Shown here piece after piece: positions 9,931 through 26,743 of a stretch of 64,000 nucleotides of DNA. The position numbers and the translations under genes were made by a program. The DNA is from Leptospira noguchii serovar Panama str. CZ214 (GTDB taxonomy: Bacteria > Spirochaetota > Leptospiria > Leptospirales > Leptospiraceae). The stretch lies in the NCBI RefSeq assembly GCF_000306255.2, contig NZ_AKWY02000020.1:96001-160000 (forward strand), in the 5' to 3' direction. Every line of letters begins with the position of its first letter. Position 1 is the first letter of the stretch. The notes under the pieces were generated by a model, which was not told the DNA's origin, did not search any database, and was given only the letters and a program-made list of their open reading frames with translations.

Positions 9931-11891
9931 TGAATCTTCCTCTTTTGAGTCTTGGGGACCACTCTAGTTCTATCTTGTTCCCTGGAAAGTGATTTTTTAG
10001 ACGGGTAAACGGTTATTCCATAATCAAGGATTCCTTTTTCTCCTTTAAATTTTAATACCTTGTTACGAGAATCATATTGATATGTTCCAGCGTTAACTAA
10101 AACCTCAAACCCTTTTTTATAATGAACTTCCGGGATAAAAATTTCGGTTTCCGGAAACACATTTCCTTCTTGTCGAAACGCATATTTAAATAAAGATCTT
10201 TCCATATCAAAAGTTAAGGCAACAGGAAATCCTTTGGTTCGTATCGGATAAGGACGACTAAAAGCCCGAACCGCCCTTCCTCCATCTTCATCGTAAGAAG
10301 AAGGTGTGTCCTGCGAATAGATAGATAAATCTTCTTCATTCCATCTATCTCCCAAACTATGAGTATGATCAGGGGTATAATTCCACAACGCCAGATTTAC
10401 AAAATTTTTTTCCACTGCTTTCATAATTCGATCAAGAGCCTTTTCCAATACACCGTAATCATTTTTGAGATACGCTACTCTGTGATTAAGGTCCATAGGA
10501 ATTCCGGTTTCTCCGATTACGGTAGGACAATTGCCCATCTTTTTTTCAGACATTTCCCGGATCATACGAATCGTTTCTTCATAAGCATTGTCTATATTTT
10601 CTTTTCCGAATATTGCTTTTTGCTTAAATACATGTACTCCGAACCAAGGGAAATAACGTTTTAACATAAGAACAGATATATCGTACCAATGTGTCGCGTT
10701 AATCACAGATCCTTGATTTTTTTTGGGAATTTCTTTCCACTCCAGTTCGAGTTTAGAAGGATCACTTTCGATAAAGATATGAAAGCGGTTTTCTAATTTT
10801 TGTACCCTTTCTTTAAATTTTTTAATAAAAGGATACATAAAATTGGAATAGAATTCGTATTTTCTTCCATTCTTCTTATAAAAATATTCCGGTTTTAACA
10901 TCATTGGAGCGCCATTCGGATCGTAATCCCAAACCCCGTGATTTCTCCAAATACACTGATGTCCTCGTCTCCAAAGTGGAACCCCTTCCGGATTCAATCG
11001 AACCTTACCAAATGGCAAACTCCAAAAACCCAACATATACGCTTGTTCTGCGGAAACTGCACGTCCCTCAGAAAGATACATTTCTTGAAAGGGAGAAGAC
11101 TTTACTACTTTTCCAAATCCGAATCCGTCAAATTCTCCCAGATTTTTTTTGCCGATCCATCCTGGAGAAGGTTCGTTTAACGTATCAAATCCAATTACGT
11201 TTTTATATTTTTTGAGTTTGCGAACGATCTTAAGTATAGAATCAATATAATGATCTTGTAAAAAATCTTGAGCGTTCTTTCCGTCTATTTTTGTGTCCGG
11301 TGCAAATTCTTTACCTCCGAAGAATAAAGAGAACATCGTCGCGCACGCATATTTCTGGTAGTTTAAGGGCCAGGACATTCTTCTATAATTTTTTCCCTGA
11401 TGATGGTGAACGATCGCCGTTTCAGAATTTCGAATTTTGGAAATATTCATCCCTAATTCTTCTAAGGTCCAACCAGGAGCGCCGTCACCTCCGGTAAATC
11501 GAGACCATACGTCCTGATGCGGATCTATAAAAAGATAAAGTCCTTTTTTTGCCGCGAGAGAAACCATTCTTTCCACATAGTCTATATATTCGTTGTCGTA
11601 TTTTCCGGGACCTTTGTGTTCAATCGCTTCCCACGTTATGAGAAACCGTAAAAAATTAAATCCCCATTTCCTCAACCTGTCGAAATGTTCTTCTGCTTGA
11701 TCTTCTTTCAAAGGTCTTCCTACAAAGGACACATTTTTATGATTGTCGAATGTATTTGTCTGATCGAAGTGTGTGGTACCATCCGGTTTTAAAGGAAGTT
11801 TTGCGGAACCAGAAAGATTAACTCCGCGTAATTGATAAATCGCTCCGTCTTTAGAGGCGAAATGTCCGTTTTTAACGAATAACTCTTCCAT
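9927..11891 (-). CDS. Glycoside hydrolase family 5, endoglycoceramidase-like
   Basis: 654 residues. The GH5 barrel starts with LRGVNLSGSAK and GFNFLRFLITWEAIE. The acid/base is Glu240 in DTLNEPSPG and the nucleophile is Glu461 in VIGETGIPMD. Residues about 560-640 look like the C-terminal beta domain of endoglycoceramidase-related GH5 enzymes, which cleave glycan from glycolipid or cellulose-like substrates. Long inserts lie between the two catalytic residues. No signal peptide is visible, so a secreted role is not supported by sequence alone. It ends in an ATGA overlap with a lipoprotein gene. Confidence 0.85.
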   Translation of the reverse strand: MEELFVKNGHFASKDGAIYQLRGVNLSGSAKLPLKPDGTTHFDQTNTFDNHKNVSFVGRPLKEDQAEEHFDRLRKWGFNFLRFLITWEAIEHKGPGKYDNEYIDYVERMVSLAAKKGLYLFIDPHQDVWSRFTGGDGAPGWTLEELGMNISKIRNSETAIVHHHQGKNYRRMSWPLNYQKYACATMFSLFFGGKEFAPDTKIDGKNAQDFLQDHYIDSILKIVRKLKKYKNVIGFDTLNEPSPGWIGKKNLGEFDGFGFGKVVKSSPFQEMYLSEGRAVSAEQAYMLGFWSLPFGKVRLNPEGVPLWRRGHQCIWRNHGVWDYDPNGAPMMLKPEYFYKKNGRKYEFYSNFMYPFIKKFKERVQKLENRFHIFIESDPSKLELEWKEIPKKNQGSVINATHWYDISVLMLKRYFPWFGVHVFKQKAIFGKENIDNAYEETIRMIREMSEKKMGNCPTVIGETGIPMDLNHRVAYLKNDYGVLEKALDRIMKAVEKNFVNLALWNYTPDHTHSLGDRWNEEDLSIYSQDTPSSYDEDGGRAVRAFSRPYPIRTKGFPVALTFDMERSLFKYAFRQEGNVFPETEIFIPEVHYKKGFEVLVNAGTYQYDSRNKVLKFKGEKGILDYGITVYPSKKSLSREQDRTRVVPKTQKRKIQ

Positions 11892-12006
11892 AATATTCCC
11901 CGAATTGAATTCCTTTGTTTGTTTACTTTTATTATGTTTCGATCATAAATAGAAACATTGAGTTTTAAGAGTCAATCGTGGCGCTACTCTTTGGCAATTT
12001 GGCGTT

Positions 12007-12885
12007 CTATTCCCTAAATTGAATTCTTGCATCCTCGTATCCACGGCTGATTAGATAGTCCGCTTGCACTTGAGAAAAGTTTAAAATACTTCCAAATCCC
12101 AAAGAAGTTCTGGGACCGATCGTCCTAATTTTAAGTTCAGGTCGATCCGCACTCGGAATGGATAAAAGAGAAGAAAGCTTAGATTTTTTCCCTTTTTTCT
12201 TTTTTTTCTCAAAGTTTAAATTGGACATCACGGTTTGATAGGATCCGATGAGTGAAAGTTCAAAAACTCTTTCTAATCCTTCTCTTCTTGTTTTAGGCAA
12301 TCCCATATCGATTCCTCCAACGGGAGAAAGAAGTACTACAACAATATCAGTCGCTCCTCGTTCTACAGCAGGCAATATCGGCGTATTTGCCATAACACCT
12401 CCGTCCCAGTGAGGTTTTCCGTCCACATACTGCCAAGGGAAAAACATGGGAATTGCAGAAGAAGCCATTACATGTTCTATATCAATTTCCTTATTTCTAA
12501 AAAATACAAGTTCCGCAGTGAGAATATTAACCGCAGTAATGATCACTTCTGTAGGATTTTTTCTCAAATTACGAAAGTCCAAATGAGAATAGAGTAAATT
12601 TTTAAGAGGAGTTGTATCAGTCAGAGGAGAATAACTTTTGACGAAAATATCTACTAGATCGTTCCAGATAGAGTAGCGCATCACTTTTTTAGCTTCGATG
12701 GATTTCCATAATTTTGTGATTTCTGCGGAATTCATTCCACATCCCATTGCTGTCGCTGTGATTGCACCAACAGAGGTCCCACAAATAATATCCGGCTTGA
12801 ATTGAATTTCTTCCAAATATCGAAGTACACCCGCTTGATAAGCGCCTCTGGCTCCGCCTCCGGATAAAATAAGGGCTCGTTTCAT
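12007..12885 (-). CDS. Patatin-like phospholipase (RssA/YjjU type)
   Basis: 292 residues of standard bacterial patatin form: oxyanion loop SGGGARGAYQAG (8-19), nucleophile Ser38 in GTSVG, and Asp161 in WDGGVMANTP. A Lys-rich patch (KKKKKGKKSK, about 230) interrupts the C-terminal region. No signal peptide. The stretch 12886-13220 upstream carries a Cys-rich mini-ORF and hairpins on the same strand, which could be a leader for this gene. Confidence 0.92.
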   Translation of the reverse strand: MKRALILSGGGARGAYQAGVLRYLEEIQFKPDIICGTSVGAITATAMGCGMNSAEITKLWKSIEAKKVMRYSIWNDLVDIFVKSYSPLTDTTPLKNLLYSHLDFRNLRKNPTEVIITAVNILTAELVFFRNKEIDIEHVMASSAIPMFFPWQYVDGKPHWDGGVMANTPILPAVERGATDIVVVLLSPVGGIDMGLPKTRREGLERVFELSLIGSYQTVMSNLNFEKKKKKGKKSKLSSLLSIPSADRPELKIRTIGPRTSLGFGSILNFSQVQADYLISRGYEDARIQFRE

Positions 12886-13069
12886 TCTACCTGAATCTCA
12901 AAGGTTCGTAAAAAAGAGAAGGATTTTCGTTTTCTGTATGTTAGAAAGATTTTTAGGAGAAACCCTCTGAGCGACTGCATCGTTTTTTCGACATCCATCT
13001 GTCAAAAATCGGAAGCTCTTAGAATGACCAGTTCTAGAAACTCAGAAAGTTCAGCGGTCTGATTGGATT

Positions 13070-13166
<97 letters not shown>

Positions 13167-13192
13167 TAGACCACCTCCTTTCGTGTAACAGC

Positions 13193-13220
13193 AAAATATT
13201 CTGTCTCATTCAAATGTCAA
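13193..13220 (-). promoter_or_regulatory. Sigma-70-like promoter for the mini-ORF
   Basis: Minus strand: a perfect TTGACA (13220-13215), a 16-nt spacer, then TATTTT (13198-13193, 4 of 6 to consensus). The expected start site is about 13186, giving a leader of about 20 nt before the GTG. Confidence 0.55.
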
Positions 13221-13463
13221 GAACTGAGCGGATTTTTTGGAGCCAATTTTCAAACTGCTTGAATTTGAATTCCTATCATAAAAGTAGTAGTTCCTACAAA
13301 AAAATTTAACTGTAAAATCGCAATTTGTGAGAGTTCCTACGTTTTTGAAATATCATAGAACTTAGTAAGATAAAAGCCATTTACAAATTGCGCTGTTCAG
13401 CACAAACAACTACTAAAACAAACATAAACTCTAGATCATTTAACTAATTCCAGACGAACACAT

Positions 13464-14675
<1,212 letters not shown>

Positions 14676-15107
14676 ATGGATAAAGTTGTGAAGTATAGAT
14701 TTTCTGTAGATATAAAAACAATAAAATGAATTGAATGTGCTTATTTCTTTTCTATAAAATTCTCTAAAAAGTTTCAGGATTCTATAAATTTTTGGGTTTA
14801 AAATAAACATTTATTGTAATATTTGAGATACTAAAATACAAAATAAATCGAAAAAACTTTGAACTCTATTTCACTTTTATAAAAAGAAAAAATAGAAAAG
14901 TTCAAGTGAAAACTGAATGTATTATAATTCCCGGATTAACCATTGCTGATTAGTTGAGTTATTGAATTTCTAATACCAATAAAACCCAAGCAAAACATTT
15001 TTCCTAACTCTCCATAGAGAGGCGTGTTCGCTGAGTTCATAATGCCGCCTTAAACTCAGCGCTTCGATGGTCGGTATTTAGATCTTATTTTATAGCAAGG
15101 AGAAAAA
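14676..15107. other. Intergenic spacer with hairpin
   Basis: Apart from the doubtful 5' extension of the MFS frame and the hairpin at 15029-15061, AT-rich DNA without features. AAGGAG at 15099-15104 serves the downstream TTG start. Confidence 0.4.
15029..15061. repeat. Perfect 9-bp hairpin upstream of CoA-transferase
   Basis: CGCTGAGTT (15029-15037) and AACTCAGCG (15053-15061) with a 15-nt loop, 47 nt before the TTG start. The arm CGCTGAGTT recurs in the repeat field at 54.75-54.84 kb, so this is probably a dispersed palindrome, though a leader role is possible. Confidence 0.6.
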
Positions 15108-16397
15108 TTGAAATTTAAAACCAACAATCCATTCATTTCAGCAAACTTAGCTATTTCCTCTGTAAAATCAGGACAAAGGGTTTTCGTTCACAGTGCCGCC
15201 GCCGCACCTACTCTGCTAATCCAAACCTTAGTCTCTCGTGCAAACGAATTGACCAATGTCGAAATGATTCATCTTCACACAGAAGGTAAGGCTGCTTATG
15301 CAGAACCTGGTATGGAAGGAAAATTTTTTACAAATTCTTTATTTGTAGCAGCCAACACCCGAAAAGCAGTCGAAGAAGGTAGAGGGGATTATATTCCAAT
15401 TTTCTTAAGTGAATGTCCTTTCTTATTTCGAAAAGGAATTCTTCCTATAGACGTTGCGTTGATACAAGTTTCCCCTCCCGACAAACATGGATTTTGTTCT
15501 TTAGGTGTGTCGGTTGATATTAGTAAAGCGGCTGTAGAAACTGCAAAAACAGTTATCGCACAAGTAAATGTGAACATGCCTCGTACTCATGGAGATGGAA
15601 TCATTCATGTAGATAAAATTCATTCTTTTGTAGAAGGAAATCTTCCCTTACACGAACATTTTTCAGAAAAACCTTCGGACATAGAACTTGCCATCGGAAA
15701 AAACGTAGCTTCTTTAGTCGAAGACGGGGCCACATTACAAATGGGAATCGGAGCCATTCCAAACGCAGTACTAACTTGTCTAACTTCTCATAAGGATTTG
15801 GGAATTCATACCGAAATGTTTTCGAATGGCGTGATGGAACTCGTTCAAAAAGGAATCATAACAGGAATTCATAAGAAAAAACATCCTGGCAAAATTGTGT
15901 CTGGTTTTGTGATGGGAACTAAAAAACTTTATGATTTCATAGACGATAATCCAGAAGTTTCAATGTTAGATATTGGTTATATTAACGATCCTCATGTGAT
16001 CCGAAAAAATCCAAAAGTAACCGCAATCAATTCCGCAGTTGAAGTAGATTTAACCGGGCAAGTTTGTGCGGATACAATCGGTACAAAACAATATTCTGGA
16101 GTAGGAGGTCAGATGGACTTTATTCGAGGAGCTTCTCTTTCCGAAGGAGGCAAGCCAATTATCGCGCTTCCTTCCACCACATCTAAAGGAGAATCTAGAA
16201 TCGTTTCTTTATTAAAATCGGGAGCGGACGTAGTAACGACCAGAGCTCATGTCCATTTTATTGTGACCGAATACGGAATCGCAAATTTATACGGAAAAAA
16301 TTTGAGACAAAGAGCCAAAGAACTGATTTCAATCGCACACCCAAATCATAGAGAAAGTTTAGAAAAGGAAGCCCTCTCTCGTTTTCGTATCCTTTAA
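15108..16397 (+). CDS. Acetyl-CoA hydrolase/transferase family (4-hydroxybutyrate CoA-transferase-like)
   Basis: 429 residues, full family length. The catalytic Glu236 lies in GIHTEMFSNG, the site that forms the glutamyl-CoA thioester. Other family marks are QVSPPDKHGFCSLG, VEDGATLQMGIGAIPNAV and TEYGIANLYG near the C-terminus. It should swap CoA between short-chain acids; the exact pair (acetate, butyrate, 4-hydroxybutyrate) is not readable. Start is TTG with AAGGAG about 7 nt upstream. Confidence 0.92.
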   Translation: MKFKTNNPFISANLAISSVKSGQRVFVHSAAAAPTLLIQTLVSRANELTNVEMIHLHTEGKAAYAEPGMEGKFFTNSLFVAANTRKAVEEGRGDYIPIFLSECPFLFRKGILPIDVALIQVSPPDKHGFCSLGVSVDISKAAVETAKTVIAQVNVNMPRTHGDGIIHVDKIHSFVEGNLPLHEHFSEKPSDIELAIGKNVASLVEDGATLQMGIGAIPNAVLTCLTSHKDLGIHTEMFSNGVMELVQKGIITGIHKKKHPGKIVSGFVMGTKKLYDFIDDNPEVSMLDIGYINDPHVIRKNPKVTAINSAVEVDLTGQVCADTIGTKQYSGVGGQMDFIRGASLSEGGKPIIALPSTTSKGESRIVSLLKSGADVVTTRAHVHFIVTEYGIANLYGKNLRQRAKELISIAHPNHRESLEKEALSRFRIL

Positions 16398-16555
16398 AAA
16401 CAAATTTTGTCTATAAAAATAGAACTTGTTAGGTGAATATAAAAAACGATTTATTAAATCCCTAAAAAGGAAGTCGCTTCATTTTAAAAAATTTCTTGCG
16501 GAGAGAGTTTAAGAATTCATACTACATTTTTGGCTTCGGCCCAACGGAGATAAAG

Positions 16556-17014
<459 letters not shown>

Positions 17015-17016
17015 AA

Positions 17017-19420
<2,404 letters not shown>

Positions 19421-19427
19421 TTGAGTG

Positions 19428-19484
19428 TTTGTCCTAAACCTTTAAAAAATCGGAATGTCTATCGTTTTAAGGTTTGGGACAAAG
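19428..19484 (+). terminator. Hairpin after the cysteine protease gene
   Basis: TTTGTCCTAAACCTTTAAA (19428-19446) pairs with TTTAAGGTTTGGGACAAA (19466-19483): about 17 bp with one G-U and one bulge, loop about 19 nt, starting 8 nt after the stop. A T-rich stretch follows (AGTTTTAACTTT). Likely transcription end. Confidence 0.6.
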
Positions 19485-19634
19485 TTTTAACTTTAGGAAA
19501 TCTTTATAAATAATTCTTTCATTTTTGCGATACCGCAAGACGGCAATTTTATGCAAAAATTCGTTTTGTATGATCACTCTTTTCAGATTTTTATAGAAGT
19601 TCTTTTTAATTTCATCAAAAATTTAAAATATACG

Positions 19635-19735
19635 AGAGTTGTTGAAAAATTCCATAGTAGCGATCAACAAAACTGCTTTAATCGACAGTTACCATGAAAC
19701 GGAAACTGATAAAGAATTAGTTTTTCAACAACTCT
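19635..19735. mobile_element. 101-bp MITE-like element, copy 1
   Basis: Ends are inverted: AGAGTTGTTGAAAAATT at the left and the complement of AGAGTTGTTGAAAAACT at the right. A second copy of the same length is at 24399-24499, with most positions identical by eye. No ORF. Whether it is mobilised in trans or is an RNA-fold repeat is unknown. Confidence 0.7.
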
Positions 19736-19918
19736 ATTGATTTTTTAAAGTATGAGTTCCTACATTTTTAGAATTTGTTCGTAAAATCGTAATTTGTGGT
19801 AGTTCCCACATTTGAGTTTTATAACAGCAATTTTGAAGTTTTGTAAGAGTTCCCACATTTATTTTTTAGAGTAAAACAAAACGTTAGGAAACAGACTTTT
19901 ATAACAAACTCACGTTTT

Positions 19919-21277
<1,359 letters not shown>

Positions 21278-21380
21278 TTTAGCCTTTGTAATTCAAAAAA
21301 TCTTTTCGGATTTTCGTTTGAACCAGAACCTTTCAACAAGTTCAGATAAAAGATCCGATAAAGGATTTTCTTTGTAAAGT

Positions 21381-22777
21381 CTAAAAGGAATATTTTCCAG
21401 ATTCTAAAATTCTAGTTTTTAAATCCGATATTTTTCGAGATACGGTTTCGTTATTTTGAATGACTACCTCTCCCACAATGGAAATTTTTTGATCGAATAA
21501 AACTTCTCCTTGAACGGTAAGAGAAGAACAAAGTTCTAAAGAAGGAATTTCTGGAAAAAGTCGATTAAAGTCTCCAATCTTTTTATAATATCTTTCATCC
21601 AGATAAATCAGTATTTCGCCTAACCTAGATTCTTTCCTTTTGTCGGACATGGTAATAGAATAATTTTCTAAAAGGTGATAGGCGTCTGATCTACGAGCAA
21701 GGTAATCCTCGCATTTTTTTACAGGTGCAAATCTATCCCTAGGGATGATGATCCCTTTAACCTTGTCAAAATTTCGGATCGCAGAACCCATCGCAGTTTC
21801 GAGTTGTAAAACTTCTTGTCCTTCGATCGTTTTTGGATTTACGATCAGGGAAAGCTCAAAACTTCCACGAAGAATTCTTTCTCGAAGGGCCACTAAGTCG
21901 ATCCAAAGATTGTTTGTTGAAAAAGTTCTAAACTTACCTAAACCTTCAAATTCGTGCATGTGTTCAGATGGAACTTGAGCCGTTTCGAGTAGTTGATAAT
22001 TACCGGAAACGGTTTGTTTGTAGATCGCCCCGCCCTTTTTATCCGCAAGAGTTTTAGGAGTCATCTCCATACAAAATTCCAACTTTTCTTTCAACATATA
22101 AGAAAGAATTCCTGGATGTACCGTAGCTCCTAAATTGTCTCCGTTGGATACAAAAGCAATCTTGTATCCGTTTTCAATGAGAGTATCTAAAAGCCCAGTT
22201 TCCAAAAGAGAAATCCATATATCCCCGTGACCGGGAGGACACCACTCTTCGTCCGGATTTTTGCAGCTAATAGGTGTTAGGTCCTTTTTCAAAAGACGAG
22301 GCACTTTATGTTGTAAAAAAGAAGTGGGAAATTTTTGACGGAACCCAATCCGATCCAACTCCTCCTGACTTTCCTTTTGTGTATTAAAACTGTCCATGAG
22401 GATCAAAGGAACAGATACGTTATACTTTCTTTCAATGACTTCGGATTGTTTTGCAATAATTTCTAAAAAGGACATTCCATTTTTGAGCTCGATTAAAGAT
22501 TTAGGACCGGAAAGTCCCATAGAAGTCCCAAGTCCGCCGTTGAGTTTGATAACGACTAAGTTTTTGAGAATCGAAGGATCTGGAACATATTCACTTTCAA
22601 TTTGTTCCAAAGTAATCTCATCCGATTTAGGATCTAGATCTCCTACTTCTTCCCAACGAACCATTCCGGTTTCTCCGTTTCGAACCAGATCCGTTTTTTT
22701 CAAAAAGTCCTGGATAAAAGCGGAAGATAAACCCTCAGAAGTCATTTTTTTTTGGATGAGTTCATCCGATTTTGATT

Positions 22778-22790
<13 letters not shown>
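21381..22790 (-). CDS. UTP--glucose-1-phosphate uridylyltransferase (UDPGP family)
   Basis: 469 residues. The nucleotide-binding loop KLNGGLGTSMGLSGPKSLI (about 85-103) is the eukaryote-like UDPGP family mark, not the bacterial GalU type. Other family segments: PGHGDIWISL, FVSNGDNLGA and the basic IIPRDRFAPVKKCEDY. Product is UDP-glucose for polysaccharide and envelope synthesis. Its start lies within the end of the 22778-23185 gene (13-nt overlap), so the two are coupled. Confidence 0.93.
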
Positions 22791-23204
<414 letters not shown>

Positions 23205-23214
23205 GTCTTTTCAC

Positions 23215-24172
<958 letters not shown>

Positions 24173-24396
24173 TTAACGTGGCTCGACGAAAAGAATTTTC
24201 CAAAAACGTAAGTCTTCTACAATTTTAGAATTTGTTCGTAAATCGAAATTTGCGATAGTTCCCACAAATTAAATCACATTACAAATTTTTAAACATTTAT
24301 TTTTTATATGAGTTCCCACATTTTAAGAATTGATCTAGAAAGTTCAGATCTTAACTTTTTTCAGAAAATGAATTCCTTACGCCGAACTCACGTTAA
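24173..24396. repeat. Terminal-inverted-repeat element (TTAACGTGAGTT family)
   Basis: Left end TTAACGTGGCTCGACG and right end the complement of TTAACGTGAGTTCGGCG. The interior carries two GTTCCCACA cores, a TTTTTAAACATTT motif and a block (24322-24370) that recurs at 59583-59640 (reversed) and 63086-63135. It begins directly after the stop codon at 24172 and ends 3 bp before a 101-bp element. Confidence 0.7.
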
Positions 24397-24398
24397 TC

Positions 24399-24499
24399 AG
24401 AATTGTTGAAAAATTCCATAATGGCGATTAACAAAAACTGTTTCAATCGACCATTTCCATGAAACAGAAATAGATGGAGAATTAATTTTCAACAACTCT
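24399..24499. mobile_element. 101-bp MITE-like element, copy 2
   Basis: Same length and ends as the copy at 19635-19735 (left AGAATTGTTGAAAAATT, right complement of AGAGTTGTTGAAAATT). The shared core includes TTCCATA and CCATGAAAC. Confidence 0.7.
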
Positions 24500-25326
24500 A
24501 TTGTAATTTTTAGAAGTGGAGTTTCCGTATTTTAAAAATTGATTTATAAAATGGCAGTTTATAAGAATTTCCAAAACTTAAAAACCGTAAATGAACGCGA
24601 AAGCGATCGATGCGAAAAAACTTCAGCAGAACGCTCTTTTAAGTTTAGCGCCTTACTCCTTAAACTCAATACATTGCGGTCACTCGACAGATCGTGTTTT
24701 CTAATACATTGAAACTAAAGACGATTCTTGTATTATGTTTCCTGCATACAATTTATTGACCAGAGTTAAGAGTCCGGTCCGGCAAGCCAAATTTCTCTCT
24801 GATTTTCTTTCGCCAAACTTACGTTCAGTCTATAATACTTTTAAAAATTTTCTTTACGAACTTACATTCAATAACTTCATAAGAATTTTTTTATATAATT
24901 CTCATTTAAAATGAATATTACATTTCGGAAGTAACTTTGGAACCCAGTAAAAAAATTTTACCGGGCTTGCTTACAAATCTGTCCAAAAACTAAAATTTAG
25001 GAATATTAAGCATTCATACTTTTTTCAATTTTTTATATCGAATTCAAATTGATACAAACCACATAACAGTGTGTGTTACTCACTTACACCACAAAAGTAA
25101 TTCATATAAATTGGCTAATTTTTTTTGAAAAAACAAATTTAAGAGGCGACAAACACGTGTTATTTGATGTTAAAACGTTATAAAATAGAATTTAACATTA
25201 CTTTTGAAAATTAAAATTCATTTTTATGAAAAAGTATAGCCAATACTACCTGCATTGTCTAGATATTGCCAAAAATAACAATAGTTTAGAGTTCATTCTA
25301 CAAAACAACATCCAGGAGAATTATCA
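24500..25326. other. Long non-coding gap before the hydrolase gene
   Basis: Contains the left hydrolase-flanking repeat (24590-24827) and a hairpin CCCAGTAAA / TTTTACCGGG (24943-24965). The last 330 bp are very AT-rich, suited to promoters, but I cannot fix one. No ORF. Confidence 0.5.
24590..24827. repeat. Left direct repeat flanking the alpha/beta hydrolase
   Basis: Shares with 26463-26646, in the same order and orientation: a GCGAAAGCGATCGATGCG-like block, AGAACGCTCTTT, then GAAACTAAAGACGAT, GTTTCCTGCATACAATTT and GTCCGG, ending in a worn CGAACTCACGTTA terminus (24811-24827). Confidence 0.65.
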
Positions 25327-26445
25327 ATGAAGAATGAATTGAATCTTAAAATTCGAAACCTTTGGGGGATACTTTCCGTATTGTTTGCTCTTGTAGTAAC
25401 ACAATCAACCTTCGCCGTTAGTTATGAGAAAAAGATTTTGACGTATAACGTTGTCAGTCGAAACGCAAGCAACATGACGACAAACTACAAATTAAATGTG
25501 GTTCAATATCGTAACACATCCTTCATACAAACTCCAGGTGCTAAGAACGTATTGTGTGTGCACGGTTTTGGAGATACGAGCACCATCTTTGAGCCGCTTG
25601 CAAAACAACTCATTCTAAAAGAAAAAGCGAATAACGTTTATATTTTAGATCTTCCAGGACACGGTGGTAGTACAATGACAAAGGGCACGGCTGCATATCC
25701 TTCAAATATAAGCGAACTATCGGTCCAAAATTACGAAGAAGCAACTCGTGCCTTGTTAGATGCCATGCCGTCCACAATGATCTGGCCGGATCTGCCGACC
25801 ACGATTGTAGGCCATAGTATCGGTGGACTAGTGGTACAACTTCTACAGAATAAATTAAAAAGTCAAAATTCTAGTTTGTTCAAACGATATAGTATCACTA
25901 GTACTATACTGATCGCGAGCGATATTCCATATCCTCTTCCTTGGTCTGGAAGCGACTTGACAATGGATGATCCAAATTATAACCAGTCAGCAAAAGCTTT
26001 CGTATGGAATTTTAAAGTGGAAAAAATCTTATCCTACTTCCCTCTTGTGACCGGTTTATTTGTGGAAAGTCCGGATGATTTTTTTATCAATACCAAATAT
26101 TCCGTAAATGGAATACCGGTAACCGGAGCCCCCACACCTGCCCAAGTTGAAGTTATGAATGTATTAGAACCTTATCATGCAGCCGCAAACATCGTAGGTT
26201 TAGATCCTAGTGGGCAAACACAAAACGCAGTTCCACGTATACCGATTACGAATGGAATTTGGAGCGGAGAAGATCTAAAAGTCGTTTGGTTGGATAAGGA
26301 CGTATTTTTCACTCAAAAAGAAACCCAAAATCTGGCAAATTATCTAAATCCAGGCATAACAGGAGTGATGGTGACAATTTCAGATCCAGAAGCGGTCCAT
26401 GGTACTCCTTTTTCAAAACCTAGTTTGTTAGTTCCATTATTCTAA
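25327..26445 (+). CDS. Secreted alpha/beta hydrolase
   Basis: 372 residues. Signal peptide about 1-30 (cleavage near STFA-VS). The hydrolase fold is intact: VLCVHGFGDTSTIFEPLA (oxyanion), VYILDLPGHGGS, nucleophile Ser164 in GHSIGG, and catalytic His358 in EAVHGTPFSKP; the acid is probably Asp291 or nearby in KVVWLDKDVFF. Expected to act as esterase or lipase outside the cytoplasm; substrate unknown. It is isolated, with about 1.1 kb of non-coding DNA upstream, and related repeats lie on both sides. Confidence 0.9.
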   Translation: MKNELNLKIRNLWGILSVLFALVVTQSTFAVSYEKKILTYNVVSRNASNMTTNYKLNVVQYRNTSFIQTPGAKNVLCVHGFGDTSTIFEPLAKQLILKEKANNVYILDLPGHGGSTMTKGTAAYPSNISELSVQNYEEATRALLDAMPSTMIWPDLPTTIVGHSIGGLVVQLLQNKLKSQNSSLFKRYSITSTILIASDIPYPLPWSGSDLTMDDPNYNQSAKAFVWNFKVEKILSYFPLVTGLFVESPDDFFINTKYSVNGIPVTGAPTPAQVEVMNVLEPYHAAANIVGLDPSGQTQNAVPRIPITNGIWSGEDLKVVWLDKDVFFTQKETQNLANYLNPGITGVMVTISDPEAVHGTPFSKPSLLVPLF

Positions 26446-26462
26446 ACAAGGTGCATTTGGTA

Positions 26463-26646
26463 TAATGCGAAAGAAATCAATGCGGGGGACTTTAGTAGAA
26501 CGTTCTTTATATCGCGTTCTATAACAAATTGAAACTAAAGGCGATCTATTGCATAACGTTTCCTGCATACAATTTTCTGATCAGAGCTTGAGAGCCCAGT
26601 CCGGTTGTCTATGGCAACCGGATTTTCTTACTCCGAATTCATGTTA
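26463..26646. repeat. Right direct repeat flanking the alpha/beta hydrolase
   Basis: Partner of 24590-24827. The best stretch is 26528-26604, about 75 bp with roughly four of five bases matching by eye. It ends at the worn terminus CTCCGAATTCATGTTA. It starts 17 bp after the hydrolase stop. A GC-rich hairpin CCGGTTGTC...GGCAACCGG lies at 26601-26621. Confidence 0.65.
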
Positions 26647-26743
26647 GATAGTTAGTTTAGATAATTAAAATATTTAATTATTCTTATGTCATTCATTAGC
26701 ATAATTAAATAAAACAAAGAAGAAACCTCTATAAATCCAGAAT

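Larger units (their letters stand above)
19421..19918. other. Intergenic region with terminator and repeats
   Basis: Contains the hairpin at 19428-19484, a 101-bp terminal-inverted-repeat element at 19635-19735, and two or three dispersed GTTCC(C/T)ACA cores at 19754-19860. At 19904-19918 AAACTCACG looks like a worn end of the TTAACGTGAGTT family. No ORF. Confidence 0.7.

Noticed and set aside
24590..26646. Complete insertion sequence carrying the hydrolase
   Set aside because: No transposase and the flanking repeats are direct and diverged; kept only as a recombination hypothesis.
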